Shown one piece after another: positions 1 through 6,119 of a stretch of 13,981 nt of DNA. Each line of letters opens with the position of its first letter. The first letter of the stretch is position 1. The translations under genes and the position numbers were made by a program. Source of the DNA: JBBRSC01 sp038245795 (GTDB lineage: Bacteria; Actinomycetota; Acidimicrobiia; Acidimicrobiales; Microtrichaceae); the NCBI GenBank assembly GCA_038245795.1, contig JBBRSC010000066.1, positions 1-13,981 of the forward strand, given 5' to 3'. The notes beneath the pieces were generated by a model. The model saw only the letters and a program-made list of their open reading frames with translations. It had not been told where the DNA came from and did not search any database.

Positions 1-126
1 GAGGTTTCGGCGCCTCGATCGATCTGGCCCCGGCGTCGGAGAATGATCCTGTGTCAGGTCCGCCAGATCGGGCGCTGCCGGGCCAGCCACATCGGTCGGA
101 GCATCGGACAGTATCGCTTTCGCCAT
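1..126 (-). CDS. Possible 5' fragment of a gene running off the left edge
   Basis: An open frame on the minus strand starts at ATG 126-124 and runs to the window edge without a stop (42 codons visible). The peptide begins MAKAILSDAPTDVAG, then is rich in Pro, Asp and Ala, and ends in a basic SRRRN stretch at the edge. A flexible acidic/proline leader followed by a basic patch often precedes a membrane segment in actinobacterial proteins, but that part is outside the window. There is no clear ribosome binding site, and third-position GC is only moderate. A competing plus-strand frame is also open from the left edge to a TGA near 219, so the coding strand is not certain. If real, the gene is divergent from the PPK2 gene. 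No function can be assigned. Confidence 0.28.
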   Translation of the reverse strand, partial: MAKAILSDAPTDVAGPAAPDLADLTQDHSPTPGPDRSRRRNL

Positions 127-250
127 GGGTCGCATTCGTGGGCAACGGGCCCGCCGGATGGGTACATCGAGCCTTTTTTCGCGTGCGGGGCGAAATTCTG
201 TCCGGATGTCGCGAAGGGTGAGATTTTAGGACCCATCACCCTTGCGGTGA
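127..250. other. Intergenic region upstream of the PPK2 gene
   Basis: About 124 bases lie between the possible left-edge gene and the PPK2 start. They contain a T6 run (around 174-180) and an AT-richer patch, GAGATTTTAGG (near 221-231), that could be part of a promoter. I could not find a convincing paired -35/-10 or a hairpin directly before the T run. Nothing here is assigned firmly. Confidence 0.3.
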
Positions 251-1144
251 GTGACTCACAGGAACGATTCGCAACAACGGCGTGGTGGCGGTTCGGCTGT
301 CGGTGCTGTCAGCCGATTCAACGTCAACCAAACTGCACAGATGGATCTTTCCGACTTTCGCATTCATCACGGCTCCGCACTCCACCTCGACAAGATCTCG
401 ACCCGAGCCCCCGACAGCGCGTCCAAAGAGCTCATGGTTCCGCAGACCGCCGCAGTGCTCCAACAACTCCCGGCCCTCCAAGAACAACTCTGGGCCGAGC
501 ACAAACACCGTCTCCTCGTCGTCCTTCAAGCCACCGACACCGGCGGCAAGGACGGCACGATCCGCCGAGTGCTCAGCCCGCTCAACCCGCAAGGCGTCCG
601 GGTCGCCTCGTTCAAGGCACCCACCGAGATCGAACTCGCCCACGACTTCCTGTGGCGCGCCCATCTTGAAGTCCCTGAGAACGGTGAGATCGTCATCTTC
701 AACCGTTCCCACTACGAGGACGTGCTCATCGTGCGGGTGCGCAACCTGGTCCCAGAGAAGCAGTGGCGTGCCCGCTACGAACACATCCGAAACTTCGAAC
801 GGCTCCTGACCGACGAAGGTACGACCATCGTGAAATTCTTTCTCCACATCTCGAAGGACCAGCAGAAGATTCGACTCCAGTCGCGGCTCGACGACCCGAC
901 CAAACGCTGGAAGTTCAACAGCGCGGATCTCGTCGAACGCGCCAAATGGGACGACTACCGCGCAGCGTTCGAGGACGCCATCACCGAGACCACCAGCGAC
1001 ACAGCACCCTGGTACGTGATTCCGGCGGATCAGAAGTGGTATCGGGACCACATCGTGGCGTCGGTATTGGCCGAGACTCTGAAGAAGCTCAATATGTCGT
1101 GGCCGAGCGGCGCTGACGACCTCCCGACGACCATCATCAACTGA
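251..1144 (+). CDS. ppk2: PPK2-family polyphosphate:nucleotide phosphotransferase
   Basis: This cytoplasmic kinase is predicted to move phosphate between polyphosphate and nucleotides (AMP/ADP to ADP/ATP, or the reverse). Numbered from GTG 251, it has a Walker A-like loop DTGGKDGT at residues 96-103. A Walker B segment FNRSHYEDVL lies at 150-159, and a basic lid region ends in SRLDDPTKRWKF. The NRSHYEDVL form is the one in the subgroup named polyphosphate:nucleotide phosphotransferase (class III-like), rather than the NRSWYNR form of ADP-specific PPK2. Length is 297 aa from GTG 251, or 267 aa from ATG 341 (MDLSDF). The family normally begins close to the latter, and the first 30 residues are low-complexity, so ATG 341 is a serious alternative start. 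Neither start has a strong Shine-Dalgarno. The gene stands alone and converges on the metallopeptidase. The family call is firm; the nucleotide preference is inference. Confidence 0.93.
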   Translation: MTHRNDSQQRRGGGSAVGAVSRFNVNQTAQMDLSDFRIHHGSALHLDKISTRAPDSASKELMVPQTAAVLQQLPALQEQLWAEHKHRLLVVLQATDTGGKDGTIRRVLSPLNPQGVRVASFKAPTEIELAHDFLWRAHLEVPENGEIVIFNRSHYEDVLIVRVRNLVPEKQWRARYEHIRNFERLLTDEGTTIVKFFLHISKDQQKIRLQSRLDDPTKRWKFNSADLVERAKWDDYRAAFEDAITETTSDTAPWYVIPADQKWYRDHIVASVLAETLKKLNMSWPSGADDLPTTIIN

Positions 1145-1189
1145 TCGCGATCCCCGAACAGCCGTCGATCTCCGGTCAGGCGATTGTCA

Positions 1190-1411
1190 TCACGCAGGAA
1201 TGCACGCCACAACGCCTCCGAGGACACCTTTGCGATAGGACGCCACCCGATCGAAACCGGAGGCGTTGCCGCCATCCTTGGCTGCAGCTGAGCCTGAGTC
1301 CAACAACACCTTGACGGCCTCATCGATGTCGCCCGGGGACAGGGTCGCAACGCGGGCTGTCTGGCCCTTCTGCGTCTCGTTGAACACGCTCTCGGTCCAT
1401 GCTCCCGCCAG
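1190..1411 (-). other. In-frame continuation of the metallopeptidase beyond TGA 1412-1414
   Basis: Immediately after the TGA, and in the same frame, 73 codons follow before a second TGA at 1190-1192. They start LAGAWTES, matching YAGSWVEY after Cys321 in domain 1. Next comes LSPGDIDEAV, matching STDIDGAL, then FDRVASYRKGVLGGVVAC, matching FDRANAFQDGLENGASKC. The cysteine pairing with the TGA position (Cys605 in read-through numbering) is kept. There is no frameshift and codon use is like that of the upstream gene. I see no credible start or ribosome binding site that would make it a separate gene (the nearest GTG is at 1387). It is therefore the C-terminus of the metallopeptidase, reached by recoding, or silenced by a recent nonsense mutation or a base error. 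Confidence 0.8.
1382..1404 (-). promoter_or_regulatory. SECIS-like hairpin just 3' of the in-frame TGA
   Basis: On the minus strand, 7 nt after the TGA, GAGCATG (1404-1398) pairs fully with CGTGTTC (1388-1382): five Watson-Crick pairs and two G-U pairs. The 9-nt loop is GACCGAGAG. Bacterial selenocysteine insertion elements are hairpins just downstream of the UGA, with a G near the start of the apical loop; this one has a G at loop position 1. The loop begins 14 nt after the TGA, slightly nearer than in E. coli fdhF (about 17). A stem of this size can occur by chance in GC-rich coding DNA, so this is a candidate only. Confidence 0.3.
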
Positions 1412-3016
1412 TCAGTCGGCCGTGGATGCATCCTTCGTGGCGTCGCCGGTTCCAGCCTGCAGCCGATCAGTCGCGACCTCGCCGTAGCGGACACCGATGA
1501 GCGCTCCAACGGCGAAGTCGCCGTAGCGGTCATAGACCTGCCGCATGGCCTCGTCGTCGTAGATGATGGTGCTGCCCGACGCGCAGTAGAGGATCAGGTA
1601 CTCCGAGACGTCCTCACCATCGCATCTCGGCGCAGCGGTGGAGCTGCTCCACGACGTGATAGGCGAAAGTGGCGTCCAGTCCTTCTTGTAGACGTCCTTG
1701 AACGCTTTGGTCCAATAGTCCTCGAGGGATGGAACGGAGATTTCGCCGACGATCTGCGCATACGGCGCGTTGCCATTGGTGCTGGCGTCTTCGGGGGTGG
1801 CGAAGGGGAACTCCACCAGCGTGAGATTGTCCTGGCTGTACGTGGCGCACTTGCTGGCACCATTCTCGAGACCATCCTGGAATGCGTTTGCGCGGTCGAA
1901 CGCGCTGCCGTGTGCCGACGGGTCCGAGGCCGGCGTTCCGGGAGCATCAGCCACACTGATGAGGCCAGCGAGCGCGCCATCGATGTCGGTGCTCGCCGTG
2001 GGGAACGTTGAGCTCGGGTTGGATTTCAAATATTCAACCCAGGAGCCGGCGTAGCAATCGGCCTGCTGTTCCAAGACAACGACCGGCGCCTCGAGCCCGA
2101 CCCTGGCCTGCACCGAATGACCCCACTCGTGGGCAAGGACCACGCCGACCGCCAGCGGGCCAAATTGATCCTTGATGTTGGGAAGCAGCTCCACCGCATC
2201 CCAGGCAATGTTGTCGCCGACCGGGCAGTAGAACGCGTTACCTCGAACCTGTTCCGCTGCGTCCGTGCACGGTGGGATCGGTCCGTCTGGGCTGGCCGCC
2301 CAGAACCCGCCCGAGATCGGCTCGAACGACTTGCCGGCGAACGTCTTGGGCATCTCGCCTGTCCAGAACGACGCAATATCGGTGATGGCGCTCTTCACCA
2401 ACCCGTTGACCTCGCAGCAGTCCTCGTTTTCGATGACCACCGGGTCGCCCGGGGCCTGGGTGGTTGTCGAGCGCGGCTTCACCGTCATCTCGGTGCGCTT
2501 CTTCTTCTGCGCATCCGTGGGCCGCTTCGTGCCCTTGGTCGGACTGGTGACAGTTGCGCTGTCACCTCCGCCCCGCCACGCCACGATGCCGCCCACCAGC
2601 GCACCCACCGCCACCACTGCGACGATGGCGATGATGATGCCGGTCTTCTTGGTCGAACCCGATCCGGGTCCGGGGCCCATCGGGGCGCCCGGCACGGGGG
2701 ACTGCCCGGTTGGCGGATACATGGGCGGCATCTGGCCCGGGTACGTCGGCGGAACCTGCCCGGGAACGGGCGGCTGATACGGGGCCTGATAGACGGGAGG
2801 GCCGGCTGGGGTGATCGGGAACTGGGTCGTCGGGGTTTGGGACGTCGGGACCTGGGCTGCGGGGATCTGAGCCGTGGGCGCAGAAATGGGAGTCATCGGA
2901 ATGGTCGGCTCGCCAACGGGCGCGGCGTTCGACGCATCGGCCGACACCGCCGTCGGTGGGTACCAGTTGCCGTCGGAGGCCATCCACCAGCCGGGTCCAG
3001 GGCTCTGATCAGTCAT
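1412..3016 (-). CDS. Membrane-anchored neutral zinc metallopeptidase with tandem domains, ending at an in-frame TGA
   Basis: Predicted YpfJ-type (PF04228-like) zinc metallopeptidase, anchored N-in/C-out. Residues 1-21 carry the actinobacterial PGWW-x(5)-NWYPP motif. Residues 40-120 are a Pro/Gln-rich linker, and 126-146 one transmembrane helix. Domain 1 (about 195-395) has HEWGH at 296-300 (zinc histidines and catalytic Glu297), Glu316 as likely third ligand, then ADC-x-AG-x-W with Cys321 and the C-terminal partner Cys390. Domain 2 (from about 425) is a homologous copy. Its FAVGALIGVRYGE aligns with LAVGVVLAHEWGH, and Cys465/Cys478 align with Cys250/Cys264, but the zinc ligands are gone. The stop reached here, TGA after Asp534, falls exactly on the position of Cys321. 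The same frame then continues as good domain-2 sequence to 1190, giving 608 residues if the TGA is read through. Start ATG 3016 is the only one that keeps the N-terminal motif. Upstream ribosome binding is weak. Confidence 0.88.
   Translation of the reverse strand: MTDQSPGPGWWMASDGNWYPPTAVSADASNAAPVGEPTIPMTPISAPTAQIPAAQVPTSQTPTTQFPITPAGPPVYQAPYQPPVPGQVPPTYPGQMPPMYPPTGQSPVPGAPMGPGPGSGSTKKTGIIIAIVAVVAVGALVGGIVAWRGGGDSATVTSPTKGTKRPTDAQKKKRTEMTVKPRSTTTQAPGDPVVIENEDCCEVNGLVKSAITDIASFWTGEMPKTFAGKSFEPISGGFWAASPDGPIPPCTDAAEQVRGNAFYCPVGDNIAWDAVELLPNIKDQFGPLAVGVVLAHEWGHSVQARVGLEAPVVVLEQQADCYAGSWVEYLKSNPSSTFPTASTDIDGALAGLISVADAPGTPASDPSAHGSAFDRANAFQDGLENGASKCATYSQDNLTLVEFPFATPEDASTNGNAPYAQIVGEISVPSLEDYWTKAFKDVYKKDWTPLSPITSWSSSTAAPRCDGEDVSEYLILYCASGSTIIYDDEAMRQVYDRYGDFAVGALIGVRYGEVATDRLQAGTGDATKDASTAD
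2655..2890 (-). repeat. Proline/glutamine-rich linker repeats in the metallopeptidase
   Basis: This segment codes for residues about 43-120 of the metallopeptidase. It is a degenerate series of short units (AQIPA, AQVPTSQ, TPTTQFP) followed by PPVPGQVPP, TYPGQMPP and similar units. It is low-complexity and is read as a flexible cytoplasmic linker between the N-terminal motif and the transmembrane helix. Confidence 0.6.
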
Positions 3017-3088
3017 GTCGTCTCATTCATCAGAATCGATCATCGTCGTCGGCTCTCGCGACGCCGCGATTCTGCCAGTCGCAGGCCC

Positions 3089-3100
3089 TAGATTGCACAC
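3089..3100 (+). promoter_or_regulatory. Leaderless-type -10 element for the ABM gene
   Basis: TAGATT at 3089-3094 fits the actinobacterial -10 consensus TANNNT. Exactly 6 nt (GCACAC) separate it from ATG 3101, so transcription would begin at the A of the start codon. No Shine-Dalgarno precedes this ATG, as expected for a leaderless mRNA. No clear -35 was identified. Confidence 0.5.
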
Positions 3101-3403
3101 ATGATCGTGATCAGCGGAACCATCAACCTCGACCCGGCGAACGCCGAGGCGGCCTACTCGGCTACCTCGACACTCGTTGCGGCGACACGAGCCGAGCCGG
3201 GAAACATCACCTACGAGTACACACGAGACCATGAGGATGCCGGCTACTGGCGGGTATTCGAGGAGTGGGAAGATCAGGCCGCCGTCGACGCGCACATGGC
3301 CGCTCCTCACATGGCGGAATTCATGGGCCTCATGGGTGGTTTGGGTATCACCGGTGTCGATATCTCGACGTATCAGGTCGATACTAAAACCAAGTTCATG
3401 TAG
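3101..3403 (+). CDS. ABM/YgiN-like monooxygenase-fold small protein
   Basis: This 100-residue single-domain protein has the antibiotic biosynthesis monooxygenase (ABM, PF03992-like) pattern. A first strand MIVISGTINLDP is followed by a helix (AAYSATSTLVAATRAEPG), a strand (ITYEYTRD), then RVFEEWEDQAAVDAHMAAPHMAEF, the most typical block, and a last strand ending near ISTYQV. Members are small dimeric ferredoxin-like proteins. Some act as cofactor-free monooxygenases on quinols or polyketides, and many have no known substrate. The start ATG 3101 sits directly after a leaderless-type -10. The msrA gene follows after 33 nt on the same strand, so the two are probably co-transcribed. The family call is good; the activity is unknown. 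Confidence 0.85.
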   Translation: MIVISGTINLDPANAEAAYSATSTLVAATRAEPGNITYEYTRDHEDAGYWRVFEEWEDQAAVDAHMAAPHMAEFMGLMGGLGITGVDISTYQVDTKTKFM

Positions 3404-3436
3404 GGCAGACCCTTGCCCTGGCCAAAGGAGATTCGC

Positions 3437-4087
3437 ATGTTGTTCGGTCGTGACAAGTCAACCATCACATCACCCGAGGATTCGCTCCCGGGTCGTGAGA
3501 CGGCGATGGACGTTCCCGAGACCCACTTCGTCAACGCCACCCCGCTGACCCCGCCGTTCCCCGAGGGGATGGCCACCGTCGTCGTGGGCATGGGGTGCTT
3601 CTGGGGCGCGGAGAAGGCGTTCTGGAAGATCGACGGCGTGTACACGACCGCCGTCGGATATGCCGGGGGTTCGACCCCCAACCCGACCTACCGCGAAGTT
3701 TGCTCGGGTCGGACCGGACACAACGAGGTCGTGCTCGTGGTCTTCGATCCGGCGGTGGTGTCGTTCGACCAGATCCTCCGGTCCTTCTGGGAGGGCCACA
3801 ACCCCACCCAGGGAATGCGACAGGGCAACGACATGGGCACCCAGTACCGGTCTGGTATCTACGTGACCAACGACGCCCAGCGCATCGCTGCGCTGGCGAG
3901 TCGCGACCGCTATCAGGCCGAACTGGACGCTGCCGGATACGGCAAAATCACCACCGAGATCGAAGTACTCGGCGAGTTCTTCTACGCGGAGGAGTACCAC
4001 CAGCAGTACCTCGCCAAGGATCCAGGCGGCTACTGCGGGCTCGGCGGCACCGGGGTGTCATGCCCGATCGGTCTCACCGGTTCATGA
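3437..4087 (+). CDS. msrA: Peptide-methionine (S)-S-oxide reductase MsrA
   Basis: MsrA reduces methionine-S-sulfoxide in proteins and free methionine back to methionine, using thioredoxin. The protein is 216 aa, close to the E. coli enzyme, and resembles it throughout. The N-terminal extension includes SPEDSLPGR, the catalytic motif GCFWG has the nucleophile Cys54, and NPTYREVCSG, GMRQGNDMGTQYRSGIY and EEYHQQYL follow. The C-terminal resolving cysteines are Cys200 and Cys209. ATG 3437 is chosen because AAAGGAG lies at 3424-3430 with a 6-nt spacer; upstream in-frame TTG 3413 has no such support. The last codons overlap the P450 start as ATGA, so the two should be translationally coupled. Its place after the ABM gene and before a P450 suggests protection from oxidative damage, but that is inference. 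Confidence 0.97.
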   Translation: MLFGRDKSTITSPEDSLPGRETAMDVPETHFVNATPLTPPFPEGMATVVVGMGCFWGAEKAFWKIDGVYTTAVGYAGGSTPNPTYREVCSGRTGHNEVVLVVFDPAVVSFDQILRSFWEGHNPTQGMRQGNDMGTQYRSGIYVTNDAQRIAALASRDRYQAELDAAGYGKITTEIEVLGEFFYAEEYHQQYLAKDPGGYCGLGGTGVSCPIGLTGS

Positions 4088-5337
4088 CCGAACTGGTTGG
4101 TTCACCACCGCCGATTCCGGCCAGCGAGGCTGTCGACGCGTTGCAACTGATGATCCGAGATGGCGCGCACCGCGCTGATCCCCATCCCGCATATCACCGA
4201 CTCCGCGCCAACACGCCTCGTCTTCGCTACGAGTCCGGCGATTGGTTGTTCACGCGCTGGGAAGATTGCGAGGCCGTCCTGCGTGAGAGTCGCTTCAGCT
4301 CCGATCCCTCGCACCGGGTATCCGCCATCCCGATGGAAGAACGATCGATGCGCGAGCAGGCCGCAGCCAGTGGCGAGCTTCGCACTTTGCTGTTCCTGGA
4401 TCCGCCCGATCACACTCGCATCCGCAAGCTCGTATCGAAAGCCTTCACCCCCAGAACGGTTGAGCGGCTCCGGCCCCGCATCGCCGAGATCGCAGACACC
4501 ATCTTCGATCATGCCGCTGAGGCGGGGCGTATGGACATCGTCGGCGACCTCGGGTTCGAACTCCCCGTCACCGTCATCTGCGAGTTGATGGGCGTCCCCG
4601 TCGAGGACCGTCAGCAGTTCGGTCCGTGGGCCAACAACGCCTCGAGACTCCTCGATGGCGACATCCTGACCGCCGAGCAGACCAACGCCGGGCTGCTCTC
4701 GATGATGGAGTTCATCAACTACTTCAACGGGCTTTTCGACGAGCGGCGCGTGCAACCTCGCGACGACCTCGTGTCCGCCCTGCTCGCCGCCGAGGAGGAA
4801 GGGGATCGACTGTCACCCGAGGAGTTGATCTCCATCGTGGTGCTGCTGTTCATCGCCGGTCACGAGACCACCATGAACCTCATTGGCAACGGGATGTGGG
4901 CGCTGCTCGATCATCCTGACGAGTTGGCCCGGCTCCGTAGCGACCCCACCCTGATCGGCACCGCCATCGAGGAGTTTCTCCGCTACGACGGCCCCGTGCA
5001 CCTCACCGGTCGGACCGCGACCGTTGATCTCGATGTCAACGGCATCACGATTCCTGCGGGCGAGGGCGTGATCACGTTGCTCGCCGCTGCCAATCGTGAC
5101 CCAGAGCGATTCGCCGATCCGGATGGGCTCGACATCGGTCGTCAGGACAATCGCCATCTGACGTTCTCCCATGGAATTCACTATTGCCTTGGCGCGGCGC
5201 TGGCCCGCCTCGAAGGTCAGATCGCCATCGGCCGCTTGGTTGATCGCTTCCCGAATCTGGAACTGGCCGAGACGCCCACCTACCGGGATCATTTCATCCT
5301 GCGAGGCCTGTCCTCGTTGCAGGTCCACGTCGGCTGA
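4084..5337 (+). CDS. Cytochrome P450
   Basis: This soluble bacterial P450 (417 aa, normal size) has all core motifs. The I-helix oxygen-activation motif AGHETT is at 258-263, the K-helix ExxR at Glu297-Arg300, and the heme-binding loop FSHGIHYCLG at 361-370 with Cys368 as thiolate ligand. The N-terminal DPHPAYHRLRANTP and the SDPSH segment are typical of bacterial families that act on small molecules, terpenoids, steroids or fatty acids. It would need a ferredoxin and reductase, and neither is encoded here. The start ATG 4084 overlaps the msrA stop as ATGA. No separate Shine-Dalgarno is seen, consistent with coupling. A longer in-frame upstream extension lies inside msrA and is not real. The substrate cannot be deduced. 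Confidence 0.96.
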   Translation: MTELVGSPPPIPASEAVDALQLMIRDGAHRADPHPAYHRLRANTPRLRYESGDWLFTRWEDCEAVLRESRFSSDPSHRVSAIPMEERSMREQAAASGELRTLLFLDPPDHTRIRKLVSKAFTPRTVERLRPRIAEIADTIFDHAAEAGRMDIVGDLGFELPVTVICELMGVPVEDRQQFGPWANNASRLLDGDILTAEQTNAGLLSMMEFINYFNGLFDERRVQPRDDLVSALLAAEEEGDRLSPEELISIVVLLFIAGHETTMNLIGNGMWALLDHPDELARLRSDPTLIGTAIEEFLRYDGPVHLTGRTATVDLDVNGITIPAGEGVITLLAAANRDPERFADPDGLDIGRQDNRHLTFSHGIHYCLGAALARLEGQIAIGRLVDRFPNLELAETPTYRDHFILRGLSSLQVHVG

Positions 5338-5354
5338 GGCATCGGAACCGTCAC

Positions 5355-6044
5355 ATGACCCGCGCGCTGGTGATCCATCACGACGCCAACTCGACCATGG
5401 GTCTTCTGCGGGCGTCGCTCGGCATTCACGACATCGAGATCGTCGAACACACCATCTGCCCTGAGCTCGATTCGCCGATCTCGGACGGGCCACTCCCGAT
5501 CCTCGATGATGTCGACCTGGTCGTCCTCATGGGATCACGTTGGTCCGTCTACGACCACCAATCGATCGGCGGCTGGATCGCCGACGAACTCCAACTCATC
5601 CGCGAAGCCCATCGTGGAGCGCTGCCGATACTCGGACTGTGCTTCGGCGCCCAAGCTGCTGCCGCGGCGTTGGGCGGAACCGTTGCTCCCATGCTGGAGC
5701 CCGAGATTGGTTGGTACGAGATCGAGAGCGATGTTGCCGGCATCGCTGCCGGACCTTGGTTCGAGTGGCACTTCGACGGCTTCTCGGTGCCTGCCGGGGC
5801 GACGGAGCTGGCGCGCTCGTCGGCCGGTCCCCAGGCGTTCCGGATCGGCAACACGTTGGCGACACAGTTCCACCCTGAGCTCGATCCGGAACTGCTGGAG
5901 CTCTGGATGTTGAACGATCGCGAACAGCTCAGCGCCGCGGGCGTCGACCCCGATGTTCTGCTGGCTGACACTCGTGCCCACCACTCCGCCGCAGCCCAAC
6001 GTTGCGACGCCCTCGTCACCTGGTTCCTCGCCGAAACTTCCTAA
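5355..6044 (+). CDS. Class I glutamine amidotransferase domain protein
   Basis: This 229-residue stand-alone GATase1-fold protein resembles GMP synthase amidotransferase-like proteins. It has the nucleophile elbow LGLCFGAQ with Cys96, and QFHPE with His173 and Glu175 completing the triad. A central MGSRWSVYD segment and a WFEWHFDGF segment are also typical. Members hydrolyse glutamine and pass ammonia to a partner, or hydrolyse gamma-glutamyl compounds; no synthase partner is visible here. ATG 5355 starts 17 nt after the P450 stop, with only a weak GGA upstream, so it is likely the last gene of the ABM-msrA-P450 cluster. A terminator-like hairpin follows its TAA stop. The family is clear and the substrate unknown. 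Confidence 0.9.
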   Translation: MTRALVIHHDANSTMGLLRASLGIHDIEIVEHTICPELDSPISDGPLPILDDVDLVVLMGSRWSVYDHQSIGGWIADELQLIREAHRGALPILGLCFGAQAAAAALGGTVAPMLEPEIGWYEIESDVAGIAAGPWFEWHFDGFSVPAGATELARSSAGPQAFRIGNTLATQFHPELDPELLELWMLNDREQLSAAGVDPDVLLADTRAHHSAAAQRCDALVTWFLAETS

Positions 6045-6049
6045 CAACC

Positions 6050-6074
6050 CGTTCTGGCAGAACGAGATTCTTTC
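6050..6074 (+). terminator. Rho-independent-type terminator after the amidotransferase gene
   Basis: CGTTCT (6050-6055) and AGAACG (6059-6064) form a perfect 6-bp stem with a GGC loop. The T-rich tail ATTCTTT (6067-6073) follows, 5 nt after the TAA stop. The stem is short, but tail and position fit. It also separates the plus-strand cluster from the convergent crotonase gene. Confidence 0.6.
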
Positions 6075-6119
6075 GGGGCGAGGTTGTGGTTGGCGAGGAA
6101 GAGCGAGGCGGGCTGCGGG

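Noticed and set aside
43..669. Plus-strand 208-codon frame overlapping the start of PPK2
   Set aside because: Arg/Pro/Ser-rich out-of-frame translation of PPK2; no motif and no ribosome binding site.
236..1051. Long open frame (271 codons) on the minus strand opposite PPK2
   Set aside because: Mirror frame of a clear PPK2 gene in GC-rich DNA. Its peptide has no recognisable domain.
1143..1152. Perfect palindrome GATCGCGATC at the PPK2 stop
   Set aside because: Only 10 bp, no loop and no T-tract; not a credible terminator, and such short palindromes are common in GC-rich DNA.
1190..1387. Separate 65-aa gene starting at GTG 1387
   Set aside because: It is the same frame as the metallopeptidase after its TGA and aligns with the end of domain 1. 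No ribosome binding site precedes the GTG.
2117..3091. 324-codon plus-strand frame opposite the metallopeptidase
   Set aside because: Arg/Gly/His-rich low-complexity antisense of the Pro-rich linker and domain 1.
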